From NCBI RefSeq assembly GCF_016808335.1, contig NC_053137.1:5903904-5967903 (forward strand): a DNA stretch of 64,000 nucleotides, written 5' to 3'. Under the pieces are notes generated by a model. It saw only the letters and a list, made by a program, of their open reading frames with translations, ran no database searches and was not told the DNA's origin. Of this stretch, positions 20,537 to 32,869 are shown one piece after another. The position numbers and the translations under genes are program-made. The DNA comes from Panicum virgatum (lineage: Eukaryota; Streptophyta; Magnoliopsida; Poales; Poaceae). The stretch's first letter is position 1; the number at the start of each line of letters is the position of its first letter.

Positions 20537-22493
20537 AAGCATTTTATTACCCTGAACGAAAATGGTAATGCTAAACCGGTTTACTATTTCTCAGTGGACA
20601 TGCTTCAAGAAGAAAATACTGAATTTCTGGTCGAGAAATTAACAGTGTACTCGTATGCTTTAACCCATAAGGCCATAAGTAAAGCATAAACACAAAATAC
20701 AGCACTGCAGTTGTGTGAATTTCAAAATTAGCTAAAACTGCTCGGAGTTTAAGATCAGCATACAGAATTTGTTGTGGGCTTTTATACTTCCACCAAAAAT
20801 GCACATGTTCTAAAGAACGTGATTCTAAACGGTTAGGTGCAAATCAACTTATCAACCCCTCATCTATGCACACATGCCGTTTCTTTTGGAAATAAATAAA
20901 AAACTCGACCTGTAGGGGGTATGACGGCCTCCGAGCATTTGCTAAGAGAAGACCTCTCACACAGGTCGATAAAACCCCCGAACCCTTGCCCCACCCTTAC
21001 ATAGGGGTGCCGTAACCCATACCGTTGCCTGTGTGAGAGCGGGCCAGCGGGCCGGGACCACTTTCCATGTCAAACCTCAATCAAATAAAAACTGGTGGAT
21101 AAGGATATCAGTGGTTGATTCGGAAAGGTTCAGAGTTGGATTGCCTAATGGCTAGTTGATATGGATATAGATGGTTACCTTTGGTTCCTTAGAAATCACT
21201 GCGAGTTGAGTGACGTTCTCTTCTGTTGTGTTTAGGCCTGCAGACAAGTATGGGGTACATTAGGAGTCCCCATTTATACACAAAAAGCAGCCAACCTCCA
21301 ATGTGCCTACTATGACTGTACAACTCAGAATCAGAAAAGTCCAGGCAAAACTGTGAAAACATAGAGTAGAATGGGCTCACCTCGTTCCATTTCATCTGCC
21401 CGGACTGAGCAGTCAACTGCAGAAATAATGCTACTAATTTCCTGTACCTACAAAAACAGCAAAAACACAGCATATAATACGAAATCCTACTGAATCGGCA
21501 CATCATCAATTCCCCGAGGCAACACATTAACATTTTGGGATTAGGATAAGATACAGGAGCGGCAGCTTTATAATAACTTGTTTAGTACTTACAATGCAGG
21601 ATTAGATCATGCCCTGATGCATAATAAGAACAACAGAGCAGAGGACCTGGCCAAAGTTCCAAACTTCTCTTCATTTTCATCTGCTGCCTTTAAGTCCCTA
21701 GCTGTCATCTCTTGTTTTCTCTGTATACACACCAAAGGTTTCTGCACGTGTTGTCAACCATGGTTCAAATGATTTTTAAAAGTTGTTTCCAAGAGATTGG
21801 CAATGAATTTATAGATACAGTCTGTTGGAATATTCACAATGTAGGGCAATGCAACATTAGTTGTGCGTATTTGGATTCTGCTTGAAAACTCACAACTTCT
21901 TACTGGATTTTAGCATATTTTGTTCAAGAAATATTCTGATGAAATATTCTTTCCATGCAAAAGATTTATAAAGAGCAAAAAAGGATAAAAATAGTTTCAC
22001 ACGTTATTATGGTAATTTTATTAATGATTTACAAAGCAAATTTATAGAAAGCAACTTCACAGAAAGGGTCTGGTGCTGGAGTAATTTTATGCAGCAAATT
22101 TAAAGGAAAAACTATTAAACATTGTTTGAAGTGTTACATGTACACAGTTGCTTACATTAACGAGGATTCAACTTTGGTTTGATGGATGTTACAGAATATA
22201 AGATCTTGCAATCCTATAACAGATTCCACTGTACCTTGAAAAATAATATCAATTGGACAAATTCCACAAACCAGTTAATTAACCAAGGAACTAAACAGAA
22301 GTTTGATTTCTCATCCACGTCTCTCATATAACAAAATCATTATCATGCAATTTTTCGAAACCAATTTTAACATTTTTTTGTCAGGTTATATAATTCACGC
22401 TATATCTGATAAAACCATAAAATTTTAGGCCATATTATCGCATACTTATTAGGGTGTGGAATTCACACAACCAACTTCACACCTTCTCTAACA
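20537..22493. other. Intergenic DNA with isolated exon-like pieces
   Basis: Mostly AT-rich with no long frame. A separate GC-richer segment at about 20902-21060 carries inverted copies of ctcgacctgtgtgag and looks like an old repeat insertion I cannot classify. The exon-like pieces at 21.36-21.75 kb are listed on their own. Confidence 0.35.
21375..21735 (-). other. Two exon-like segments, unassigned
   Basis: On the minus strand, one piece after a possible acceptor near 21.74 kb reads RKQEMTARDLKAADENEEKF and then GTLAR before cag|gtcctc. A second, after ttttgtag near 21.45 kb, reads either YRKLVALFLQLTAQSG or, in another frame, EISSIISAVDCSVRADEMER before a gtgagc donor. The more protein-like frame of the second piece is not in phase with the first. 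They may be remnants of one gene. I do not recognise it. Confidence 0.25.
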
Positions 22494-22859
22494 ACAAAAA
22501 GTCTCATCACAGAAACAGTGACCTTGTAATGAACCTATGGTAAGATACCGAATCATTCAGAAAATACGATACCAATTACTAAATCATTCATAAATTTTGT
22601 TACATTATGCAAAATCATGCCACTCAACACGAGGACTGGCATTATCATGATGAACATAAACCCAATCATGAGGGCTAGTTCTTATACTTATCCAACTAGC
22701 TAAACCCTAAAGTAATCGATCATGCCATTTCTGGGGAATGTTTACTGAATTGCACCCATCAAATCTTACTACAATAATGGAAATTACAGGAAGAACAGAA
22801 AAAGAATCAAAGATGCACCATCACTACCCCAGCAATAGCGCAAACCAACTTAGTTCAGT

Positions 22860-24551
22860 TCAACAGAGAAGCTTGGGAGCTTCATAACTTTGGAGATGTG
22901 CTGTAATGTTTTCTCTCATTGCTTTGCCATTAGGATCCACCTGCTCACAGTTTTCTTCACTATAGCCAATATCATGATGGTTTGGAAGTTCAACAGTCGG
23001 AAGCAGTTCATCTTTGCAGTCTATAAGTATATTGTGAAGCAGGCAGCAAACAAGAATTATACTAGGCAACTTGTTCTTATCAGGCCTCCACATGACTTTG
23101 TGTAAGATCCTCCAGGATCCCTTCAGCCGTGTCAGTGCGTTCGTTCCAAGCAGCCTAGCAGCTTTTTGGCGAGCATTAAAGTTGAGCATTGGGACAGACA
23201 GATTTTTCCCTTCATATGGAGTCATAAGCCATGGGAGCAGAGGATAACATGAGTCACCAGCAATGTACTCCCTGATCTCTGCATTCTCTGCTGAAACTTT
23301 AACAGGGCCATTCAAACGGTTCCCAGCTTCACAGAGCTTGAAAAACCCAGAGCATTTCATCAGGCGTGAGAATGTCATGCTACCAGGACCAGTAACAATA
23401 TCAATAAACCTCATCTCATCATCAACAATCCCTTGCAGGAACATACTGTAGTTCTTGGCTGGATCACACCAATCTTCAGATGACTCAACAGCAGGAAGCG
23501 TCACGATTATGTGGGTGGCATCAACAGCACCACAACAATTCGGCAGGCCATAAACAGCCTCCAGCGTAGCTTTGATCTCCTCAATTCTCTCTTGGCCTGG
23601 CCAAGTCAGATGATACTGAGCCCTCTCTTCCATCGACTCAATAAACCTCCATGTCACTTGCGAAACAGTAGACTGCCCCACACCAAAAGCAGCTCCAACC
23701 GACACCTGTGAATCACCAGATGCCAGCCTCCTCATGGCGATTGCCACTTGCTTCTCCACACTGAGCAGCCTCCCCTCAATGTTGATCAGACCGGAGGGCG
23801 GCCTCGAGATCAAATCCTCCCTTACAATGGAGCAGATGTAGTCGAAAGTCTTCCTCGAAGTCCTGAAGAAGTGCCTGAATGCTTCCCCCTCATCTGAAGG
23901 GATAACTTGACCTGTCCAGCAGAACAAATCGAAACTTAATCACACACACAGCCAGGCAAGATTCTTTCATATCGTAACAGCATCACATTACAAAGCTCAC
24001 AATTTCGCACCAAATCAAGCTAAAAGATTCAGTTCTTCGTCGATACTAAGGCTGCCTACCCCCAAATCTTGGCACATTCACACAGATTGGCCTCCAATCA
24101 TGGAAATCAAAAGCCGCTAAGGATTGAGTTAAATCCACCCGCCGAATCAACTGGCCCCCAAACAGATGTCCCTGAAGCGATTGCGACCCACACCCGGCCA
24201 TCGGGGAAAGCGGCATGCCCGGATGAGCAGGAGGCCGCGGGGGCCGCCGTGAAGCCCGTGCGGAGCGGCGGCCAGCGCAGATTTGGGGGAATGCAGCAAC
24301 CACGGACGAGAATTCTCGGAAACGGCGGCGCCGGTGCGGGACAGGGGAAGGGGAGAATCGGGCGGCGCATGTATACCTGACTCAGCGTGCTTGTGGAGGA
24401 AGGTGTACCACCACTCGGTGTCGAGGCCGCGGAGCTCCGGCGGGAGCGGCGGCGGCGCGCTCCGGGTCCTGGCGACCTTGAGCTTGCAGGAGTACTTGGA
24501 CTTGCGCTTCCTCTTCCCCTTCCCCTTCTTGGACTTCTTCACCGGCGGCAT
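22860..24551 (-). CDS. ALP1-like: ALP1-like protein, domesticated PIF/Harbinger transposase (copy 1)
   Basis: Exons 24551-24377 and 23911-22860 join in phase 1 (tcag|gtatac, ctggacag|gt) for 408 residues. The N-terminus is a Lys-rich, probably nuclear basic stretch. Residues about 125-150 form the helix-turn-helix (QVSVGAAFGVGQSTVSQVTW). The nuclease-like domain follows with D189 in GAVDATHI. The second acidic residue expected after the PGS block is missing (GPGSMTFSRL) and the glutamate region reads NALTRLKGSWRIL, so it cannot be a working DDE nuclease. The wording closely follows Arabidopsis ALP1, a transposase-derived partner of Polycomb PRC2; that function is inferred. Compared with copy 2 it lacks the Trp codon of the conserved WPGS block and differs at V195 and R (AARLL). 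Both copies have full-length frames. Confidence 0.88.
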
Positions 24552-24861
24552 CTTCCTCCCTCCCCCTCCTCACCCTTTCTTTCTCCGACTGCAGTCTGCG
24601 CTCGTCTCCTCCCGGCCTCGTTTTATCGTGCCCCTGCTCCGGGATTACCTGGCAAGGTGAATCAGCGATTTTTTCCCTAAAGAAAATCTTACGAATCACA
24701 AACTGACTGGCAGGTGGGACCATGGATTATGTAGACCCACTTGCCAGTGACTACTTACATAAAACCCTCCATGTGCGCGTTATTTTTATTTTTAGATTTT
24801 TTTTATATGTAGTAATAACAATTATAATGAATGTTATTTTGCGTATATAGCACGCAACTTA

Positions 24862-24955
24862 CAGCATGTTCGGCTAGAAATTAGCTGAAGCTGCGCTGAA
24901 ATAGCCCAGCCACCTTGCATCCAGCTGCAGCCTCCCAGCCATCCAAACAGACTGT
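24862..24955. mobile_element. Small MITE-like repeat upstream of ALP1 copy 1
   Basis: It starts agcatgttcggct and ends with ccatccaaacag, an imperfect inverted match (GCATGTTYGGMTGG). The intact-looking counterpart in copy 2 is at 56163-56264. The rest of 24552-25787 is upstream flank with no gene. Confidence 0.45.
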
Positions 24956-25787
24956 TATTCTATGAGACACGTCGTTGAGTGAGATCCAGCCGTCATGGCA
25001 TCATCTATTAATTGGCAGTGCTCGCTAGTCCATCATTTGGATGGGTGAATTCGAACAAGCTGTTACGGCGGCATATGACTATAATGGTACTTAGCGTATA
25101 CGTAGCACATTTTGGTCTTGTTAAGTTATTATGGCGTCACAGCTGTAATGTCACCTAACTATTGTGGTGTCATCGCAGTAACAGTACTTGCACTGGCATA
25201 ACCTGGTCGAGGCCCCACCTTCTCGCTAAAAAAGCCTTCTGGTCTGCTCATATTTCTTACTCAAACACCATATTTTCTACAGAAATTACTGCACCTAACA
25301 TATGTTTAAGCAAAATTTGGCTCAAAGGGAGGTGTTGGTCACCATGTGTCCAGTTGTTGTGATTCATCGCTTCAAATCTACAGTGATACTTTGCTACACA
25401 CTAGGCTAATTTGGTCTTTGCATTGAGGCATTGGTGGCCATTACCTGTTTGTCATGACCTCATCGCAGTAATGATGGATAGTATGCATCTAACCAAATTT
25501 GATCCGTGGGACGCGTTGGTGACATAGTTCAGTTGTCATAGCATCATCGTCGTAACTTTCATATAGTATATAGCATCTGAATGCACCAGCACCATTGACT
25601 TCCAGCTTTCATAGCATCTGCTGCAATGTTGGTCACTATCCATTGAGCGAGCAAGATTATCTAGATTCCAGACCATGGGCTTTATTGTTGGGATATTGGC
25701 CAAGAACAAGGACTATTGTTCGCACACGAATGTAGTTTTTTCAAAATCTAAATTGTACTAGTTCAACATCTTAGAGTGAACAAGGTT

Positions 25788-26077
25788 TGTCAGTGGTAAA
25801 CTCAAGCCGGGTGGCATAATGCTCCCGCCTAACCCTGAGGGTGAGTAACTCGGGGGTAGCCAAAGAGTTTGTCTGATGAGGATGTAAGAACACGAAGGAA
25901 AGACTCGAGGATTTAGAGTGGTTCGGGCCACCGGAGCGTAACACCCTACGTCCACTTGTGTGTTGTATACTTGTATTGCTTGTGTTCTGTGTATGAGCGT
26001 TGTCCGGGCGAGGAGTGAGAGATAAATGTCCTAATCTTAGCATGTGCTCTCCCTTTTATAGTCCAAGAGGGGCACAT
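25788..26077 (-). repeat. 3' LTR of the Tat-type element, distal piece
   Basis: It matches 53394-53700 in order: ggtaaactc, cgggtggcrtaatg, the block cgaggatttagagtggttcg, and ttttatagtcc, which is the complement of the TATA box. The LTR continues at 30170 and then at 43937-44075. Confidence 0.75.
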
Positions 26078-26858
26078 TGTTGTGGTTTGTGGAGACTCAC
26101 AGCCGGGTGGCGTAGTGCACCCGTCTAATCCTAGAGGGTGAGTACTCGGGGAAGCGCTAAGCGATTCAGCAGGTCTACCTAGGGAGCAAGAATACAAGAA
26201 CACTCGAGGATTTAGAGTGGTTCGGGCCGCCGGAGCGTAATACCCTACATCCACTGTGAGTTGTGTTGCTCTTGCATATGAATGAATCTATCCTCTACCC
26301 GGGCTGGGTACTGGCCTCTGCCGGGACTTCTTCGGCCTGACCTTTCTCTAACCGGCGTCTCCCTTTTATAGCCCAAGGGGACGCGTACACAGGCGTTGAG
26401 ACCTCGACAGGTGGGTCCAACACAGATGTATAGTATACTGCGCAGAAGGCATTAATGGTGCTACAGTGGTTGACAATCTCTCCCCGGATACGCTTCATCG
26501 CCCCGTGGACTCTCTGACCGAGGAGTGGATTCACCTGTCCCGTCGGTGAGGCGCCCGTTGAGGTAGTGTAGGTTGCGGCGTAGACTGTTGGGTCTACCGC
26601 GTAGACGTCATGATGGGCGAAGGCGAGCCGTCGTGTCCAACTGGCATAGCAGACTGACCTGCGTGGCGTGGGCGGCGCCAGCGGCTGCACTGTGTGCCTT
26701 GGTAACGCGCGATCAACAGTGCAGCGTGGCAAAAGTCGCCTCGGGCTCTGCTGTGGCAGAGCGTACTTACGTCTCCCGTATTGAATGCGGTAGGTGGGCG
26801 AGTCTTCCCGAGGAAGCTTCGCGGCCGCGCTCGTGCCTGCGCCTACGGACACGTGGCG

Positions 26859-29844
26859 TGAAGCGCCCCGACCCGAAGATCAAGGCTAAACCATGTATTA
26901 ATTACCGAATAGGGTCTCCGGCATAATACATGTTACATCAAGTGGAGTCCAGAGTCATACAGAGCTTATTCAACATGTACACGAGGGATAAAGCGACAAC
27001 ACAGAGCTACACAGAACAACCATAGGATAACAACTAGCATAACGACATGGAGGACTAGCTCTTCATCCATCACGGCTCCACTCGAAAAGCTTGGGTGCGG
27101 ACATGATCTACTCGCAGTCAGGATCCTCTAGAGAAAAATCAACAGGGGTGAGTACAAAAGTACTTAGCAAGCTCCACCTCGCCCTACGAGAGGGGAATGA
27201 CATGCACGGCGCACATTAAGCACAATCTAATAGCAATGCAACTAATGGTATGCAACTCTTCCCGACACAACCCACAGTAGGTAGCTCACTAGTTGTCAGG
27301 ACCACACCGTAGCCTGTCCATACCGTGGACACGGACCATTCGAATGGATTATACACTCTGCAGAGGTCGTACACTGTACCCACACGCTCGACTGCCCGAA
27401 CGGACAACCGACATAGCCGACACCCAGCCGTGGTCACGCCCCAGCCTGGCCGCACAAACCCTCGGGCCCTGACCCCAATGGTCTATACCCGTAAACCATC
27501 CCTGCGACCGTCAGGCTAACCAGTGGGATTAGGCTAAGTCCGGCCCATACCGGAACCTGTGGTCGTACTAAAGTAAGCTAGGTGAGATATCAAAACAACT
27601 CGGTCCTTATGGTTCACCAGGGCAGCCACCATCCCTCAACATACCAACTCGAGCCTACCACCACGGTAGCACTCACCCGCCAGTCTACCACCACGGTAGC
27701 GCCGGCTCCAGCATACCCAGCTGCCCTGGTCTCATCCAGATCCCTTCGTATCCTATTCTCAGCTCTGGATATGCATGACTACTCAAATGCATGCATGAGC
27801 ACACTCAATCACTCAAGTACTGGTATATGTAATCGATCCTAGACCCAGGCTACAGCTAAACGTCCTCACATGGATGCAACCGCTCACGTAGGGGTCGATG
27901 AAACTTGCCTTCGCTTTCGTACGCGTCGGCGGCGGCGGCTTCTTGCTCACGGTACGGGTCTTCTGGCTCCTTGGCAGGCTCCTCCTCGGTCACTCCGTGA
28001 TCTACGGGTGAAAACGGCACAACCGGCAAACAAACACAAGCAAGCAATAAAATAAGCTCAAATGGAGATGAAAATAGGAGGAATAGATAATATATGATTT
28101 GAGGAGAGTTAAGGAAAAAGAGTTACGTGAAAAGGAGTTGATATGAAGGAGATATTGAGTTTACAGTATTGATTGGTAGAATCATTTGGATTAAGTGCTC
28201 ACGGCCTGGTGGGTGTTTTGGGCCTTTATTAGTGTTTAGGAGTTAATGGTCGGGGGAGCTGCCTGCCATCTCACCTTGGCGCGGAACAGCTTGAGGAAGA
28301 GGGTCAGCTGTTGGGGCTTCGTCTCGTGAGTGAGCTGGGCTCGTGAGGAGTGGTTCAGCTAGCGGAGCGAAGCGGCTCGGTGTGCTTGGGCTGGTGACGG
28401 GGCTCGTCACGGCCTCACTCCTTTTATAGGCGAGGAGAGCAGCAGCAGCGTTGCGCAAGGACGAGCGATGGCGTGGGCTGCGGCAGCTCGTCGTCAACGC
28501 GAACAGTGGCAGCGCTGAAGGCGCGAGCATCGAGGCGGCAAAGCCGGCGAGGACGCTGCAGCGACATGGGCAAGGTGGGGACGCGGGGGTGGGTGGCACG
28601 GACGCGGGGGTGCCGGCGGCATTGCGCGGTCCCGTCGTGGGGCCGGCGTGTCGCGCGTGCGCAAGCGAGAGCGAGCGCGGGTGAGGACGGCAGGGAGGGG
28701 GCCGGGCTGCTATGTGGGCGCGGGTGAGGTGGTTCGCGCGGCGGAAAAATCTCGGCCGGCACTGTGCGTGGCGACCCCGATTTATGGCGAGGTGGGTGCT
28801 GCCATGACGGGTCATTTCAAGGTCAATGGTGTGGGTACTCTGTTGCTTCCAGGGAATGATGAAGTTATGGCGACGGAGGTAGGCGCTGTCATGATTGTCT
28901 GGGAATTATGGCGTGGTACGGTGACTCGAGAGGCTTCTATGGAGACGAGATGATTTTTGTCGTAGGTGCAAGCATGCGTATGCTGGTTACTGGAGGGAAC
29001 GAATGTACTAACGCAAGGCAAGAGTATAAAATAGTTTACCTAGTAGTTATGTAATACCTTGTATAACATTAGTATTATTTTACGTTACTAGTTTAATTGC
29101 AACATAAGTTTTATTTTAGTGATTGTTGGAAATTGAGGTGGCCCTACTAAGTTGAGGATCTACCCCTATGACACACCAACTCACTTCAGAGTCGGTCAAC
29201 TTCTAGTTACTTAGTGTACTGGGTCCTTTTGACGGCAGAGCCGCCTTTTGCTTCCGGGAGACAGAGCCTATCAACAGATGAAGCTGGCTTCCGGGTGGCA
29301 GAGCCAACCTTCGATGAAGCCCAGACCCTTTTGTGATCCCGGGTGACAGATCCAACCTTTGATGGATCACAACTTATACACTAAGTACTAAGCTTAACTG
29401 GGAGACTAACACTTATAAAGACACTTACTTTATTGGAGCAATAAAGTTACAAAGGAACACACACCTTGTGGTGGCTAACCTAGCACACTCTACCTATGCT
29501 CACTTCTACCATGCCCTTGGATGTGTGTGGAGTGGAGTAGTATGGCATGGCAAGGGGTGGCACCCTCATTGTATAGGCACTCATGCCCTCTTGGATGAGT
29601 GACACATGTCACACTCTAGGAAGTTCCCTACAAATATCTATTTCTAGAAAATTCTAAATTTTACCATGACAAGAAAATATCCAAGCTTCATGTCTTCTTA
29701 TGATTCTTGTGGAGCATTCTAGAACCTTGTCATGGTGAACAAAATTATGCCATGGTTTATCCTTATTTTTATAGAACCTTCTAGAAGTTTGCATTATATA
29801 TTTCAACACTCCCCCTTAATCGTGATGAAAACTGGGATAATACA
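26859..29844 (-). mobile_element. Gypsy (Tekay/Del-like) solo LTR, itself interrupted
   Basis: The plus strand reads tgaagcgccccgac at one end and gataataca at the other, with a perfect duplication TGGCG (26854-26858, 29845-29849). Without the copia piece inside it is about 2.28 kb. A TATA box in minus orientation (cctataaaaggagtg, about 28412-28428) is followed by a GC-rich leader. A short acidic reading block (EEEPAKEPEDPYREQEAAAA) near 27.9-28.0 kb is similar in kind to one in the 3.83-kb solo LTR at 45.9 kb. The GC-rich open frames at 28.2-28.8 kb are leader, not genes. Confidence 0.75.
29124..29821 (-). mobile_element. copia solo LTR with a 13-nt polypurine extension
   Basis: The LTR proper (29124-29808, 685 bp) reads TGTTGAAATATATAATGC to CCTCAATTTCCAACA in its own orientation. 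Between its start and the perfect duplication GTGAT (29119-29123, 29822-29826) lie 13 extra bases, GATTAAGGGGGAG, which look like the polypurine tract that should have been left in the donor's internal region. Confidence 0.75.
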
Positions 29845-30169
29845 TGGCGGCTCCGGACTTGCCCCAGGCGGGGTGTCTGTTCCCTCCCCGCTGAGGGGTC
29901 CGGATAGTATATGGGGGTCCGGGACCCCGTGGGAGGTCCGGGGCCCCCGGCTGTTTTGGCTGAGCGCTCCCTTCTCCGGGACACGCGGCGTCAACAGACC
30001 CTTCCCTAGCAAGGAATGGGTCTGGGGCCGCTGACCGGGTGAGAAGGGCTTCGGACCGCGGGGGTCCGGCTGCTCAGGCCATCAGCGCATAGTCAAGGAT
30101 AACTATGAGGCTCTCGCCTAGACACAGCAAGAGGGGGTACCCTAGTCCAGAGGTACCGACACACGTACA

Positions 30170-30870
30170 TAGCCGTTGGGACCCCGACAGGTGGGCCCAG
30201 CATGGATGTATTAAATAACATAACACAGAGAGCATTATGGAGCTATGGTCAACGGAGATCTCATCCGGGATTCCTCGTGCTGCCGTCGTGGATTCTCTGA
30301 CCGAGCGGATCTTCAAACCGGCGTGCTCGTCCCGTCTTGTCGGCGCGGTGCCTGTTGCTAGCGGAGCAGGATGCGGCACGCATACCAAACCGGCCGCGTA
30401 GCTTGCAGCGTAGATGACATAATGGGGTGAGCCATGCCGTCGCCTCCATTTAATGCGATGGACAGGTGCGCGCGCGCGGCGCCTGTGGCTGCACTGTGTG
30501 CCTCGGTAACGCGCGACCCGCTGTGCGGTCATTCGAGCTTACCTCGGTAACAGGCGAGCGACAGTGTTGTCTAGCAAAAGCTGCCGCGCGCGCAGCGCCG
30601 CCAAGGCACGTCTCAACCTACCGTATTTAATGCGGTAGGTGGGGGAGCTTCCAGTGGAAGGCTCGCGCCCGCGCCCGCGCTCGTGATGCGGGACACGTGG
30701 CGGTCCCGGACCTCCCCTGGCAGAGAGCTGGGCTCTGCGCGTTCCGGGGTCCGGATGGACACGTGGAGGTCCCGGACCCTCCCGCGGGGTCCGGGCCTCC
30801 GGCTGCTAGCACTTAGCGCTCCTTCTAGGGACACTTGGCGACGTCGGACCTGACCCCGAGGGGAGAGCGG
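30170..30870 (-). repeat. 3' LTR of the Tat-type element, middle piece
   Basis: It joins 26072 at the cac|gtacatagccgttgg block, which is continuous in the 5' LTR remnant near 53700, and joins 43937 across the Sirevirus insertion. It is GC-rich with repeated ggtccggg words. Confidence 0.7.
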
Positions 30871-32557
30871 TGAAAGGATCGATGGACCAAGAGGGGGGGT
30901 GAATTGGGCCTTTTTCAATTTCTAAAACACAATTAAGCAACCTTAACCTATGCAATGCTAGTAAGGCACCAATTCACCCACCGGATAACTAAGCTACCTA
31001 CACAAGCTATGAGAGATAAAAACGAGAAGTAAAGCCTAGCAAGGTAGAGCTAAGTTATGATCTCTAAGTCAAGCACATGAATAAATTGCATGAAAAAAAA
31101 TGCTTGAATAAAGAGAGTGGACAAGAGACGACCGGATTTTTTCCCTTGGTATCGATGTGTTGGCACACACCCCTAATCCACGTTGTGACACTCACAAAGA
31201 GTCTTGTCACCTCCCAAGTCACCGAGACGAGGGCGCTCACTAAGAGTCTCTGTTCACCATCCCGGCGTGGTGGAGATCAAGCCACGTACAATCTTCTTCT
31301 CCGGGCTCCCACAATCCTTGGCAAGCTCCGCGAGAAACACCTCGATCACCAAGATCGCCTAGGTGATGCCAATCACCAAGAGTAACAAGCTAAGGCCTTC
31401 ACTTGAGCAAGAGCCGATCACCAAGAACGGATGCACACAAGCTTCTCTCTACTCAAGTCCTTAATCTTGCTTCTTGATTGATTGAATGAACAAGTATGCG
31501 AAAGATGAAGCTCAATGTGGCTCTTGACTATATTATGAGTGTTTGGATGTTGCCTGGTGTCAAGAGTGGCAAAATGACCCATTGGAGGGGTATATATAGG
31601 CAGCTCACACGAATAGAGCCGTTGGAGAAAAGCTGCCAGAAAACTGTGTAGCGCCGGTTAATCCGACGTCTCTCCAATAGCCAGCGTCGGTTTAACCGAT
31701 GAATGTAAACTGCCTCTTCTGAAAACTAGCCGTTACAACTTGGGCAGATTAACCGACGTAGCATCGGTTTAACCGGTGAGTGTAGTTGTCCACTGATCAA
31801 CTGAAAAACCAAGTCTCTGGACAACTGCACCGACGTTAACTCAAACCTATCGTCGGTTTAACCGGTGAGTACAACTTCTGAAATCCTTGGAAAAACCATC
31901 TCACTGGTCAATTGCACCGACGTCCCATTTCAAACAGCGTCGGTTTAACCGGTGTATAGAACTTGAAATCCCCTGGGAAAACCAACTCTGGACTAATGCA
32001 CCGATGTTAAATTCAAACACGTCGGTTTAACCGATGTATTGACTTGTCCAGACTCTGCTGACTTTGTTTAACCGACGTATAGAAAATTGGAAGCGTCGGT
32101 TAAACCGGTGTTAAAGACTTTTTCTGATTTTGTCTTTTCTGATTTGAGTCTTGAATGAAATCCAAATATTCTTGAGATATAAGTTGAAAGCCACTTATTT
32201 GAACTTCTAGGAACCTGAGTGACCATGGTGTGCATCCATTTTTGATTGATCATGTCCATGCTCAAGTTACTTGACCTTAACCCCTCTTAATAGTGCGACC
32301 TCTACAAAACTATAAAACATATACTAACCTAAGTGTCCTTCTCAGCCTTATGACACTTAGGACTAGAAAGATCCTTAGTCTTGACATAATCTTGAGTTGA
32401 ATATCGAGATCGCCTTTTTGAATAATGAAATTGAGGGGCCTCTTTTGACATATGACCAAATGAGCGATAATGATCTATTAAACTGCACAAACTCATTAGT
32501 CACAATAATGGTTGTCATTAATCACCGAAACATACCTTGAGGGCCTAGATGCTAACA
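30871..32557 (-). repeat. 3' LTR of the Sirevirus
   Basis: 1687 bp, TG...CA ends, TATA box at 31591-31598, palindrome array at about 31646-32114. It was the insertion's left edge next to AGCGG. Confidence 0.92.
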
Positions 32558-32571
32558 ATCTCCCCCTTTTT
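32558..32571 (-). other. Polypurine tract of the Sirevirus
   Basis: In element orientation AAAAAGGGGGAGAT directly precedes the 3' LTR. Confidence 0.8.
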
Positions 32572-32869
32572 GGTGATTGATGACAACACAAACATAAATG
32601 ACGAGAGAGCGAGAAAGATAAAACAAGATAAACACAAGCAAACTCGAAAGAGAACCAAAGAGCTCAACGGCTCAAACGAAATCCATAGATATGTCTCAAA
32701 GCATGGCATACTCAAGTGATAAATGTACATATCCATGAATTAACACCAAATGTGATACAAAGAATCAAAGTCCTGAAAAACTACGAGCTCTCTCTAACTT
32801 TACCCTCCCCCTGACTCCAACTCCCCCTGACTCTCTCCCCCTTTGGCAACAAAGCACAAAAAAGGCGAG

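Larger units (their letters stand above)
22494..25787. repeat. Segmental duplication, copy 1 (ALP1-like locus)
   Basis: This 3.29-kb segment matches 53764-57105 nearly base for base, including the coding exons, intron, promoter side and about 1.2 kb of upstream DNA. The left limit is at acaaaaagtct and the right limit at gaacaaggtt. To its right begins the terminus of a Gypsy LTR. Confidence 0.9.
26078..30169 (-). mobile_element. Related Gypsy solo LTR nested in the Tat 3' LTR
   Basis: In its own orientation it starts TGTCGGTACCTC at 30169 and ends CCACAACA at 26078, with duplications cacat (26073-26077) and cacgt (30170-30174), 4 of 5 identical. Minus its own insertion (26859-29849) it is about 1.1 kb, like the host LTR, whose sequence it resembles throughout. 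Confidence 0.7.

Noticed and set aside
22860..24551. Active PIF/Harbinger transposon
   Set aside because: No terminal inverted repeats found, two of three catalytic residues missing, and an intron and wording as in the host gene ALP1.
28243..28815. 190-codon minus-strand frame
   Set aside because: Lies just downstream of the TATA box of a Gypsy solo LTR in a GC-rich leader; Arg/Pro/Ala-rich without domain.
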